Shown: positions 45,915 to 56,472 of the stretch, piece after piece
Position numbering within the stretch: position 1 is the first letter of the stretch
Layout of the letters: the number at the start of each line of letters is the position of its first letter
Notes under the pieces: model-generated
What the model saw: the letters and a program-made list of their open reading frames with translations, nothing else
The model's database searches: none
What the model was told of the DNA's origin: nothing
Origin: Conus ventricosus
Lineage: Eukaryota > Mollusca > Gastropoda > Neogastropoda > Conidae
NCBI GenBank assembly: GCA_018398815.1
Contig: CM031618.1
Span: 46,513,252-46,577,251, forward strand
Length of the DNA: 64,000 nucleotides
Reading direction: 5' to 3'
Program-made: the position numbers and the translations under genes

Positions 45915-46147
45915 AGTTGTTGCGGTACAAATTGACAACCCGGTACAAATTGACAACCCGGTACAAATTGACCACCCGCGGACAAATTGTACCATGTGGT
46001 CAGTTTATACAGCAAAAGCTGGTACAAATTGACCACCCCCGGAGGGTGGTCAATTTGTACCGAGAAGTCACATATTTTTTTTTAACATTGCGGAACAAAA
46101 ATTGTCCACCCTTGAAAATAAATCAGTTCAGGTCTAGATAATTGCAC

Positions 46148-46149
<2 letters not shown>
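45915..46149 (+). repeat. Modular repeat family X, copy 1
   Basis: Four direct 'GGTACAAATTGACMACC' modules and inverted versions ('GGTGGTCAATTTGTACC'), then a tail with 'CACATATTTTTTTTTAACAT', 'GCGGAACAAA' and 'TCAGTTCAGG', running into (TG)n at 46,150. The same order, inverted, is found at 48,471-48,620. Confidence 0.8.
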
Positions 46150-46226
<77 letters not shown>

Positions 46227-46271
46227 TGGGTGTGGGGGTGTTGGTGGGTGGGTGATGGTGTGTGTGTGTGT

Positions 46272-46333
<62 letters not shown>

Positions 46334-46359
46334 TTGATAGCTACTCGTGTGTCACTGCC

Positions 46360-46442
<83 letters not shown>
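46150..46442. repeat. (GT)n then (CA)n microsatellites
   Basis: GT with GTTGGTGG interruptions to 46,332, 30 unique bases, then CA at 46,363-46,442. The two arms are complementary and could form a long hairpin. Confidence 0.96.
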
Positions 46443-46444
<2 letters not shown>

Positions 46445-46589
46445 TCCGATGACGTGCACCTTCCTTTGATGTCAGGCCATTCTTTGATCATCTTGTGTAC
46501 CACCGTTTGTCGGTCGGCGCATAAGGTTTGAAAGTTCTGTCCGTGAATAGGCCAAGTTCATTGCTCGGGGACGGTAGCTTTTGGAAACC

Positions 46590-46738
46590 GCGATTTGTCG
46601 CACACGCGGGTTTGTCGCACGCGACCAATCCGGGGCAAAAGGGGTGTGCTGAACCGCCGATTTGTCGCACAAGCCGATTTGTCGTACGTGCGACAAATTG
46701 GCGGTTCAGCCTCACGCTGCTTTGTCGCACATGTATAA
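46590..46738 (+). repeat. Modular repeat family Y, copy 1
   Basis: Units 'GATTTGTCGCACACGCG' and 'GCGACAAATTGGCGG' in both orientations, with TTTGTCGCA or its complement occurring at least six times. They run into (GT)n at 46,740. Confidence 0.75.
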
Positions 46739-46739
46739 G

Positions 46740-46750
46740 TGTGTGTGTGT

Positions 46751-46793
<43 letters not shown>

Positions 46794-46798
46794 CGTGC

Positions 46799-46843
<45 letters not shown>

Positions 46844-46904
46844 TGTGTCTGTGTGTGTCTGTGTGTGTCTGTGTGTGTGTGGTGAATGGGAGAGAGAGAT
46901 GAAA

Positions 46905-46977
<73 letters not shown>
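46740..46977. repeat. (GT)n and (GA)n microsatellites
   Basis: GT with GTCT and GTGC variants to 46,881, then GA at 46,909-46,977. Confidence 0.96.
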
Positions 46978-46982
<5 letters not shown>

Positions 46983-47097
46983 TAAATGAAATGAAATGAA
47001 TGAAATGAAAAATCTTTTATAATTATTTTGCAAAAATAGCAAACATCTTTCAGGAGACCGTGGGAACCTATAGTATATTGGGCGCTACGCATCGTGA

Positions 47098-47163
47098 TGT
47101 TGTGTTGTGTTGCGTTGCGTTGCGTTGCGTTGCGTTGTATTGCGTTGTGTTGTGTTGTGTTCC
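47098..47163. repeat. (GYGTT)n pentanucleotide repeat
   Basis: About 13 units of TTGTG/TTGCG type. Confidence 0.9.
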
Positions 47164-47336
47164 GTTCTTTTCTATTCTGTTGTGTTTTTTCATGGATCAG
47201 AAGCAATACCACACACATTTACAGCTATTCAGAGAAAGCCTAGAGTGAAGTATCTGACTTATGCTCTTCAATGAACTGTGTTACGTAACACGGAATGTTT
47301 GCGTGCATTATACATGTATATTAAGTGTGTGATGTG

Positions 47337-47425
47337 TGCGTGTGTGTGTGTGAGAGAGAGCACACCCCTTTTCCGCTGATTTGTCGCACGTGCGACAAAG
47401 CGGCGTATGCGACAAATCGGCGGCT
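47337..47425. repeat. (GT)n plus modular repeat family Y, copy 2
   Basis: A short GTGT/GAGA tract (47,337-47,360), then 'GATTTGTCGCACGTGCGAC' and 'GCGACAAATCGGCGG' (47,379-47,425). Confidence 0.7.
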
Positions 47426-47479
47426 CTCAGCTTTCACCATTGTATGTCACGAAACGGTTCATTTTCAGTAAAGGCGCAG

Positions 47480-47760
47480 AGTGGTCAGTATGGTTAAACG
47501 CAAATAGTATTCCTCTGTCTCAAGAGAAATATAATACAATTTTGCAGCTTTGTGAGGGTAAATTTAAAGTACCTAAACAAGACCGCACAGCAATACAGAT
47601 CAATGCTGCCAGACATTGGAGAAGGCGAAGACATAACTTCCGTGCAGTTTCTGGACAACAGTTCATTGGTAAATAGAAAGTATAGCACAGGCGTGTGTCC
47701 CAAAATTGGTCTACGCAGAAGAAATCATGTATTTGAACTTATTGCATTAGGTACTTATTA
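47480..47760 (+). other. Unrecognised open segment
   Basis: Two overlapping plus-strand ORFs of 89 and 69 codons. The first contains 'YNTILQLCEGKFKVPKQDR' and 'IQINAARHWRRRRHNF', which have protein-like composition. I do not recognise the family with confidence. The frame is short and unflanked, so this may be a retroelement remnant. Confidence 0.25.
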
Positions 47761-48107
47761 AACATAAAAAACCCAAAATATTGGCATATCATGCACACAG
47801 ACAAACATTATGAAGGAACAAGACAGAGTGGGTGAGAACGGAAAACCAAAATGAGACTAGAACAGAAATCAAAACGATACAAAACAACAGACAACATAAA
47901 CGGAATGTTGCGCTTAAACAGGGCCATGTCCACTGCCCGCACGTGCTACGCATGCGCACAAGCAAGCACACAGACACAGTCATACACAAACTCTGCTTAT
48001 CCCCATTTTGAACACGCCTACGACAAATGACTGAAGGCAGTGATATGCAAGAGCAGCCACCAAGAGCTGCAGTGTCTGGGAGGAAACAAATTTTAGGCTG
48101 AGGGCTT

Positions 48108-48360
48108 ATGGGAGTTTCCAACCACAGGCAATCTTCATCTTGCTATGATCTGGAGGGCACTGCACTAACAAGACAGCATGCCAAATGTCATGCACATAGC
48201 TTCAATGGTTACGAAGTTATGAAGGAAACAAAGTCCAGGAAGAGCGCATATGGGTGTTCCCAAACTCAAGTATTCTTTATCTTTATATGATCTGAAAGGC
48301 ACTGTGGCAATGAGCCACCATGCAAAATTTCATGTCTGTGGCTTGAACGGTACTATTAGC
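48108..48360 (+). repeat. Diverged tandem duplication (142-bp unit)
   Basis: Units start at 48,108 and 48,250 with 'ATGGGAGTTTCCAA' and 'ATGGGTGTTCCCAA'. Both continue with 'TATGATCTGRAGGGCACTG' and 'CATGC.AA.T.TCATG' words. Confidence 0.65.
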
Positions 48361-48376
48361 AAAAGATACCCACGCC

Positions 48377-48378
<2 letters not shown>

Positions 48379-48459
<81 letters not shown>
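48379..48459. repeat. (CA)n microsatellite
   Basis: About 40 CA units, with family X copy 2 immediately to the right. Confidence 0.97.
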
Positions 48460-48461
<2 letters not shown>

Positions 48462-48470
48462 AAGTTGAGC

Positions 48471-48620
48471 CTGAACTGAGTGCTCAAGTGTGGACAATTT
48501 GTTCCGCAAGGTTAAAAAATATGTGGCTTCTCGGTACAAATTTGTGCAAGCTTTTGTACAATTTGTCCGCAGGTGGTCAATTTGTACCGGCTGGTCAATT
48601 TGTACCGCAACAGGGGTTCT
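48471..48620 (-). repeat. Modular repeat family X, copy 2
   Basis: The reverse complement gives 'GTTGCGGTACAAATTGACC', a second module, 'GCGGACAAATTGTAC', 'CACATATTTTTTAACC', 'GCGGAACAAATTGTCC' and 'TCAGTTCAGG', then (TG)n. This is the same order as copy 1. Confidence 0.8.
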
Positions 48621-48919
48621 TAAACAAAATAGCATATCCATAACAAGTTTAGGAACCCTTGGCATGTTTTAAGTTTGAACGAGCAGACTTTTTGACTGTA
48701 TGGTTGTCACGTTGCTGCTTTTCGGGTGTTGTTTGACTGTTCGATTTGTTAGAAGAATTTCGTGCCGTCATTTTCATATGTGCATGGCAGCGCGTAGATG
48801 ACATAAGGTGTGCATTAGTTAGAGGCCAAACATCATAACTTTGTCAGACTTACTGATGGGCCGAAAATATATACATGATCAAATAACCGACACATGTGTA
48901 TATACATGATTGAATAACA

Positions 48920-48920
<1 letters not shown>

Positions 48921-49011
<91 letters not shown>
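48921..49011. repeat. (CT)n microsatellite
   Basis: About 45 CT units. Confidence 0.97.
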
Positions 49012-49014
<3 letters not shown>

Positions 49015-49705
49015 CTGGACTGTTTGTGCGAACAAGTGAATTCATTTTTTCCGTCGTTCTTTCTTTCTTGTTTTCTTTCTTTCTTTTGCATTTGTTCTCT
49101 CCTTCTTTCGTTCGTTCTCTTTTGTATTTCCCTTCAGTCGTTGTCGTCGTCACCGTCGTCGTCGTTGTCGTCGTCGTCGTTTTCTTGTATTTTTATTTTT
49201 TGGCCTTTTAATTTAATTTAATATTTTTGTGTCATAAAGACAGTTACAAACGTTTCAAACGTTGTATGTCGGATGAAGAAAAAAAGCAAGACAGCTAAAA
49301 GGAAGAATCTCTCAATTTAATGAAATATGAGAATTAAAACAAACAATAAAGGAAGAAACATAAAACCACGAACTGTCACCTTCATGAGTTTTAGAGAAAG
49401 AAAATTCTTTGCAGTTACATGAAAAGATAGATGGCATTATAGCTGGTACAAAAACAAAACAGGTACAGGAAGGGGAAGAGCTGAAATATTTACATATCTT
49501 GGGGAAGAAATCTCGGTAAATGTTTAATAAATAGATAGAATGTGTTACAATAAAATCAAAATCAAGAATGACATCAAGCATTTCTTAATAGAAAAAAAGT
49601 AAAAATAATTAGATTAAAACACGGAAAAAAACAAATTTAAAGAGACTGATAGTGGCATGCAGATTTGACTTTTATTGATAAATAGACCTTATCCACAAAA
49701 AAGAG
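49012..49705. other. Low-complexity and unique sequence
   Basis: TTTC-rich and (GTC)n (49,136-49,185) sequence, then AT-rich unique DNA. No gene is supported. Confidence 0.5.
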
Positions 49706-49761
49706 AGGAGAAGAAGAAGAAGACGAAGAAGACGAAGAAGAAGAAGAAGAAGAAGAAGAAG

Positions 49762-49792
<31 letters not shown>
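49706..49792. repeat. (GAA)n trinucleotide repeat
   Basis: About 28 GAA units with a few GAC. Confidence 0.96.
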
Positions 49793-49793
<1 letters not shown>

Positions 49794-50094
49794 GAAAGCA
49801 ACTCTGTAGAGGTTTCAGTTACGACTGAGGAATTCTTAGCGGCTTTTGAAAATGAATAATGGTAAGAGCCAAGGACCTGATGAATATACAACAGAATGTT
49901 ATACGTTCTGTTGGTCTGGTATAAGATTTTTTCCCCCTTTGCTGTCAGGGTAAAAGCTTCCAAACAAGGTACTTTTTCTTCTTCTCGCAAAAGAAAATTC
50001 CAGTGGATCTGAGTAGACTGCACTAGTGAGCTGAGAGTCTGAAGCAAGCCTTGAGAAGGTTGTGTTCAGTCTGTGTTGATGAAGACTTTGCAGG

Positions 50095-50397
50095 TAAAGC
50101 AAGCCTTGGTGTGTGAAACAATGTTTCCATCAAATGGAACACTTGGAACACTTTGAGCTGACAGCTGTGTGCGTCAATAGTGGGTCATGGCACCTGGCTT
50201 GACAGTGCCAGTTTAGATGAAATTAGTAATTATCATGTGCTATCGTCAAACTATACCAAGTTGGCTGCTCATTCCAGTGTGTATGAATTTCAATAAAGTA
50301 GACCGAGTACAAGTTGTATAGGGGGGTGGGGTGGGAGGCTGAGGGGGGGGGGGGGGGGGGAGGATGCACACGAGTTTTATGAATAACAGAAATACGC

Positions 50398-50441
<44 letters not shown>

Positions 50442-50448
50442 CCTCCCT

Positions 50449-50513
<65 letters not shown>

Positions 50514-50915
50514 GCATGTATCTGGATTAGACATTGTGTTTATTATAGTAAATCCCATTAAAGAAATAAAGACATTGATGATTTTACTTCATTATCTTAT
50601 CTACTTTTGTACATATTGTACTCTGCAACACTAGCCTGAAACAATCCAGCCTGGTGACAGACTGTCCAATGGATGGTGTCAATGGCTCAAATGATTTTAC
50701 AAATTGATATTTGTCCTGTCGGCCCACGATAAAGTTATAATTCCTGTCTCTGTGGTCCACACCAGCCTGCCGTTGACTGCTGTGAGTGGACAACAGCGAG
50801 CTGATCACGGGCCAACAGCTGTCTTCTGATTCCCGACTGCGGTCAAGGGTCCTGGGAGAATAAAATGTGCGAAAAGATGCAGCCGCCATAATTACAACAC
50901 AAGAACAGAAACAAG
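50095..50915 (+). repeat. Dispersed repeat R2, copy 2
   Basis: Matches 6,500-7,452 on both sides of a (CT)n tract (50,399-50,509). A G18 run (50,342-50,361) is private to this copy. It lacks the (TA)n/(GT)n block of copy 1. Confidence 0.7.
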
Positions 50916-50979
50916 GTTTGCATAACTAGTCTGCCATCAAATGCTTTGTCATTTTTTCTCCTTGTTTTTCACACAAACA

Positions 50980-51240
50980 TTAATTAATCAATTAAATAAC
51001 TAATGAATTGGTCGAATGATTGATCCATTGATCCATCCATCAACCAACCAACTAAACAATGAGTGAACAAATGAATGAATCAATCAATCCATCAATCTTT
51101 CAATCGATCAATCCGTCTATCATTCAATCAATCAATCAATCAATTAATAGAATAATCGGTCGGTCGGTCGATCGAACGATTGACTGACTGACTGACTGGT
51201 TGGTCGATCAATCGATTTATTCATTCATTCGTTCATTTAT
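50980..51240. repeat. Cryptic tetranucleotide region
   Basis: Interleaved short runs of ATCA, CCAT, AACC, AATG, TCGG and GACT units. Each is only two to five copies long but together they fill about 260 bases. Confidence 0.75.
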
Positions 51241-51429
51241 GCAAAACATTAAAGAAATGGAAGAAAATAAATGAAATGACACAAGGAAATGACAGTCAGA
51301 AAAAAAGGATACAGGGGGCAAAGAAACTCAAGTGGAAGATGCGAATTAAGAACTCACATTTCCATACCAACAGAAGATATGAAGGTCCATGCCATATACC
51401 TGGTCATCTCCAACCGACCTCACTTTCTG

Positions 51430-51712
51430 TGTAGTGTTGTTATAGCCCAGAGAGGCCATTACACTATAAGGGCTGTCATCCAAGCTCAGTGTCTTCTTCA
51501 GTGTTATTATAGACCAGCCCACTACACAGGGCTGTCATCCAACCTCATTCATGCATTGTCCTCTTCAGTGTTATTATAGACCAGCCCACTACACAGGGCT
51601 GTCATCCAACCTCATTGTCCTCTTCAGTGTTATTATAGCCCAGCCCACTACACAGGGCTGTCATCCAAACTCAGTGTCGTCTTCAGTGTTTATTATTGCC
51701 CAGTCCCCCTAC
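51430..51712 (+). repeat. Minisatellite, 59-67-bp units
   Basis: Units begin 'TTCAGTGTTATTATAG' at 51,497, 51,564, 51,623 and 51,682 (the last with one extra T), with a degenerate unit before. Each contains 'CACAGGGCTGTCATCCAA' or a variant, except the last, which is cut by (CA)n. Confidence 0.9.
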
Positions 51713-51713
51713 A

Positions 51714-51715
<2 letters not shown>

Positions 51716-51807
<92 letters not shown>
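51716..51807. repeat. (CA)n microsatellite
   Basis: About 46 CA units after the minisatellite. Confidence 0.97.
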
Positions 51808-51809
<2 letters not shown>

Positions 51810-52264
51810 GCCCTTTCATTTCTCTCACCTACGTTTAAAGACAGAAATTGTCCGTGCAGCTCAAAATAAAAAAATCAAGAGTGAGTCACTGAATATTGCA
51901 GACACGTTCTATGGACTACAGCAGGTACAGAACGATGATTTTGCTTTTTTATGATGGGGAGAGGAGGTGAGGGTGGTGTTTGGAAGAAAACCGACGACGC
52001 ATACTGTATAGTTGATGACACAAAGTGCTTTACGAGCTAGGAGGTTCCTGGAATTGTCGTTTGGCCTTCGAAATAGATAAATAGGAGCATTGTGGTGATT
52101 CAGCTCCGATGTCTTACGCAAATTCAATTTAGGAAGACTTTTGGGGGAGGAGAGGGAGGGGTGCGAAAACCCTGTTATGTTTAAAACACAGACACCACAT
52201 ATTAATACTAAAATCAGTTTTGTGACATTAGCGATTTTTGAAAGATTGAATTGCAGTTCAATTA
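51808..52264. other. Unique sequence, nothing recognised
   Basis: A 119-codon minus-strand ORF (51,909-52,268) has no recognisable residues or domain. Confidence 0.35.
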
Positions 52265-52440
52265 ACAACTAATCAAAAAAGACACTGCAAGTAAAGAACT
52301 TAGAATGGGTCGGCAAAACAACAGTAACGAGCGATAGAAACACCCTCATTGCGACACTGATCCATGTTAAATTAAACAAGACAAAGAGTGGTTCTTAGCA
52401 ATTCCATCTGTCTGCCTCATTCCATCACAAAAGTACTAGA
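52265..52440 (-). repeat. Dispersed repeat R3, copy 2
   Basis: The reverse complement aligns with 24,780-24,965. Confidence 0.65.
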
Positions 52441-52459
52441 CTCCACCGGTCGCAGTAGT

Positions 52460-52675
52460 AGGAACTAATGCAGCAGCAGCTAGAGCAATAGTAGCGTCAG
52501 CAACAGCATGATCAATATTAGCAACAGCAGCTGCAGCAGCAGAATCAGGAGCAGCACCAGCAGCAGTAACAGCAGAATCCTTAGCACCAGCATTACCAGC
52601 ACACGCACCAGCACCAGCACAAGCTGTATCAGAGGCAGCATCACCACCTGCAGTATAGCAGCACCAGCAGCAATA
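52460..52675. repeat. Interrupted (GCA)n trinucleotide region
   Basis: CAGCAG, AGCACC and AGCAAC units, imperfect throughout. The Ala-rich antisense ORF over it is a by-product. Confidence 0.8.
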
Positions 52676-53194
52676 GGATGATGACGTAGGGTCGGTCGAC
52701 AGCTTCTTTTTCTCTGCTGTCACGGCTCTCTTTTTTCCTCTTATTTTTTCTGTTCTGTTTCTCTTATTTACTCCTTTATCTTTCGTAAATCTTTTGCAAA
52801 TCTTTCACCTCTACCCATAGGCTACTAGAAAGCCGCATCCTTCAAAATTTACTTAGTGACTTTGATCCGGTTCAAAAAAGAAACAGCTACGACCTGAGTA
52901 AGTATCACTATCAACAGACATGCCAAAGAACAGTGCAGCTAGATACAAACAACGAACATCGAAACAAAGGTACTGTGACCATTCCTTTTCTTACTTTTCA
53001 CGACCTCAGCGAGTAGACCATGTCACAACCATGACTAGATCCTTGCTTAGCATAACAATAGGCAGAGCTCTATACCTAACACTACTCGGACCATCTCTGC
53101 CTGGCATATCTTAAAGGATTGGCCCAGAAGTCAAAACAATCGCAAGAAACAAGTCCACAAGTGCAACCGGACATAGAATCAACATCACGACCAC

Positions 53195-53400
53195 CGACGA
53201 CTCTCACTATCCATGCGGAGTCTGTGACCTTGATGTCACAGGTGATCAGCAAGGGATAATGTGCGACACATGTGGACAGTGGTTTCACGCCACCTGCCAA
53301 GACATAGTGGACACCACTTGCGGCAAACTGAACAACACAGGAAGCTCCTGACACTGTATCATGTGCACCAACAACAGTTCTGACCTACCCACCACCGAAG
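53195..53400 (+). pseudogene. PHD finger of CR1-like LINE
   Basis: 'YPCGVCDLDVTGDQQGIMCD' continues as 'CGQWFHATCQDI' and then a CxxC (CIMC). This gives the C4-H-C3 spacing of a PHD finger with the conserved Trp before His. A PHD-type finger in the N-terminal protein is known from CR1-group LINEs. A stop lies between the last His/Cys part and the final CxxC. Confidence 0.75.
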
Positions 53401-53519
53401 AGCAAAACACCCCACATCGAATGCCTCAGGGATACACACATCACACTTACCATCAAAATTCAAACAAAAACACTGCTCTACACCAGCAAGACTTTCAAAT
53501 CACAAACAGGACAGACCAC

Positions 53520-54180
53520 TCAGACCACTAAGCATAAACTCCCAGTCAATCATGGGCAAAGTCCCACAACTAACAGCCCTGGTAGATAACATGAAACCGG
53601 ACATCATCATAGGTACAGAAACATGAATCGACGCAGGCATCACTGACAATGAACTGAAGCTAAACGACTTTCAGATCTTTCGGAAAGACCGTGAAAAGCG
53701 ACAAGCTGGAGGCGGAGTTCTCATAGCAGTGAGACACGGTATCCACGCCACTGTGGTAGAGGAGCTATCCACAGACCGCAACATCCTCTGGGTCAAACTA
53801 CTGACCAACTCAAAGGGCAAAGCTCCACCCACGTCTGCGCCTTCTACAGATCCAAGACAAGCGACAAGAACAGTATGACAGAGTTAGAGAAATCACGACA
53901 GGAAGCTGCCAAGATCCGCTCCACCAACCTTATACTGGCAGGTGATTTCAACTGCCCTGGAGTACACTGGCCCTCTGCATCACTCAAACCAGATGCCAAG
54001 TGTGTAGAACTGCACAGAAGATTCCTGAACCTACCACATGACCATAACCTAGAACAGATGGTACACTTCCCAACGAGGCTCGGAAACACACTAGACCTAG
54101 TAATCGCCAACGTCCCACACATGATACCCAGAGTAGAGAGTGCACCCGCCTGTCAGACCATGAAGTAGTATACTTCGAAC
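53520..54180 (+). pseudogene. CR1-like endonuclease, frameshifted
   Basis: Pieces in order: 'KPDIIIGTET' with a Trp-to-stop change next to it (53,624), 'REKRQAGGGVLIAVRHG' (53,690-53,740), 'NLILAGDFNCPGVHWPS' (53,927-53,977, the GDFN box), 'NTLDLVIANVP' and then SDHE just after a shift near 54,150. These are the boxes of an APE-type endonuclease that nicks target DNA. Confidence 0.8.
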
Positions 54181-54518
54181 TGAAAGCCACAGCCCAAAGC
54201 AAAACCTCCACACAACGACCAGTATCAATATACAAGAAGGCAAACTGGACAAAGATGAAGACAGACAAGAACAACTTCTGGACCGACCTACAGACTAATG
54301 AACACACCTTGACAGCGGAAGAAATGTGGACAGAATATAAGACCGGAATACAAACTAGTATCAAAGATAACATCCCACACAAAAAGACCATGAGAAAAGA
54401 AGGTCTCCATGGTCACCACTGAAATCCGCAGACAACTGAATAAGAGAGACAGAATGTGCAAACAGTGGAAGAAGACAGGGAGCGATGACAAACACACAGA
54501 CTTCCTCTATCACAGTGG

Positions 54519-54566
54519 CTTCAGTTTTACGTCTTTTCACATATGTGAAAAGACGTAAAACTGAAG
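54519..54566. repeat. 48-bp perfect palindrome
   Basis: CTTCAGTTTTACGTCTTTTC followed by ACATATGT and the exact complement, with no spacer. It sits within the LINE linker region. Confidence 0.95.
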
Positions 54567-54660
54567 GAGACGAGTCCAGGAAGATACCCGAAGAGCCCAC
54601 AGGAAATACTAAGGAGGCCTATTCGAACCATCCTCAGAAGAGGACAGCAGTGCCCCGTCC

Positions 54661-55423
54661 ATGAAACGATTCTGGACATACATCAAACACCAGAGAGCCT
54701 CAAGCACATCAGGTGTACCACCACTGAAAGTCAACGGCGAACTGATGACAGACCCAGAAAGGAAGACACAAACAATGAATCAACAGTTCCATAAAGCATT
54801 CAGCGAGGGTAAAACATACACAGAACAAGAGTATCAAGCAAAGTGCACTCCATCAGACAACAAGCAACACCCACACATAGATCAGTTCACCATCTCAAAA
54901 AAATGGCGTGGAAAACCTCCTCTCAAACCTCAAGCCTTATGAAGCAGCAGGCCCTGACCAGATTTCACCAAGGATGCTGAAAGAGCTTGCAGCAGAAACA
55001 ACACCGATCCTCGCCGCCATATACAACAAATCTCTAAGCACAGATGAAGTCCCACAAGACTGGAGAGACGCTTTAGTTACACCAATGTACAAGAAAGGAC
55101 ATCACTCTGACCCAAGCACCTACAGACCAGTATCACTCACCAGCGTACCATGTAAGATACTGGAACACATAATAGTGAGCAACATTATAACACATCTAGA
55201 GTTCAACAACATCCTGACCACACAACAACATGGCTTCAGGATGGGACGTTCCTGCATCATCCAACTGCTTCAGCTGACTGACAAACTGTCTGAGAAACTA
55301 GACCAGGGTACGGACACCGACGTCATAGCAATGGACTTTGCGAAGGCTTTTGAAAAAGTCAACCACAGCCTCCAAGTACACAAACTTCAGCACTACGGCA
55401 TCAGAGGTGAAACCAAGCAATGA
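54661..55423 (+). pseudogene. CR1-like reverse transcriptase, N-terminal half
   Basis: Linker 'MKRFWTYIKHQRASSTSG', then RT: 'LLSNLKPYEAAGPDQISPRM', 'STYRPVSLTSVPCKILEHII' (motif 1), 'QHGFRMGRSCIIQLLQL' (motif 2) and 'VIAMDFAKAFEKVNH' (motif A, Asp present). One shift near 54,905 separates the linker from RT and a stop ends the segment at 55,421. Confidence 0.88.
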
Positions 55424-56200
55424 ATCGGCAATTTCTTGGGCAAACGACGTCAGTCAGTAGTGGTGGACGGATCACGCTCGGAACCAGTAGCAGTTAGATC
55501 TGGCGTCCCCAAGGTTCTGTGCTGGGACCCTGCCTGTTCTCGTATACATCAACGACCTCCCAGACATGGTCCACTTCGGCATACGCCTATTCGCTGATGA
55601 CACCATCATCTACAGACACATGTCAAGCGAAGCAGCCCAGCAAGCCTTCCAGACTGACCTAGAGGCACTAGAACAGTGGGAGAGGGAATGGGACATGGCC
55701 TTCCATCCAGACAAGTGCACAGTCATGCAGGTGACCCGCAAAAGAGATCCACCCACTGTTGGATACCAACTCCACAACCAGACTCTCCAGAGCAGCAACA
55801 ATACAAAGTATCTCGGAGTGACCCTGCAAAACGACGGCAAATGGAACAGGTACATAAACAAGATACGCACCAAAGCCAACAAGACGCTGGGCTTCCTGCG
55901 AAGGAATCTTAAAAAAAACACCATCAGGAAGGTCAAAGAAACGCCATACAAAGCACTAGTGAGACGAGTGCTGGAATATGCCTCCGCTGTCTGGGACCCA
56001 CACCCTGCCCAAGATATCCAGGACATAGAGGCCATCCAACGTAGAGCGCCCGCTTCGTCATGAACAATTACAAGCAACCTCCAGCGTCACCATCATGCTG
56101 GAGGAACTAAAATGGCCACCCCTTGAGACGAGGCGGAAAGCAGCACGTCTAACCATGTTTTACAACATGAAACTCAACGCAACGGCTGTAGAGGTTCCAC
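55424..56200 (+). pseudogene. CR1-like reverse transcriptase, C-terminal half
   Basis: Motif B ('VRSGVP', then out of frame) near 55,495-55,520, then an open segment 55,566-56,063 with 'IRLFADDTIIYRHM' (motif C intact), 'FHPDKCTVMQVTRKR', 'NTKYLGVTLQNDGKWNRYI' and 'IEAIQRRA', the usual CR1 C-terminal 'QRRAARF' site. The reading continues, broken, to the MITE at 56,201. Confidence 0.88.
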
Positions 56201-56472
56201 GGTGACATCCCATTTGGTCTACTCCCATTTCGTCTACTCCCATTTCGTCTACTACTCCCATTTCGTCTATTTCCATACTGACCATACTGCAAGGCTCCCC
56301 CTGGCGTAACCAGTGTCCCAGTCTACTCCAAAGCAGAATCGATGGTCTTTAGATTAGAGTAGGGCGAAGCCCGAGAGAGGACGAAGGACGAATGAACGAA
56401 GGCCGTTAGGCCAAGTCGTGCTCACACATTTCTGAGTAGGCGAAATGGGAGTAGACCAAATGGGAAGTAACC
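56201..56472. mobile_element. 272-bp MITE, copy 2 (family W)
   Basis: Reverse complement of the MITE at 37,135-37,406, of equal length and with no difference seen by eye. Flanked by GTTCCAC on both sides (56,194-56,200 and 56,473-56,479). Inserted in the C-terminal coding part of the CR1-like LINE. Confidence 0.88.

Noticed and set aside
46150..46442. GT and CA arms considered as an RNA hairpin gene
   Set aside because: Complementarity follows from two adjacent complementary microsatellites; nothing supports a defined RNA.
51430..51712. Regular spaced repeats considered as CRISPR
   Set aside because: Units are contiguous without unique spacers and the genome is eukaryotic; this is a minisatellite.
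52436..52723. Ala-rich minus-strand ORF
   Set aside because: By-product of the interrupted (GCA)n tract; no protein-family residues.
55610..56077. 155-codon minus-strand ORF
   Set aside because: Antisense of the CR1-like RT segment with FADD.
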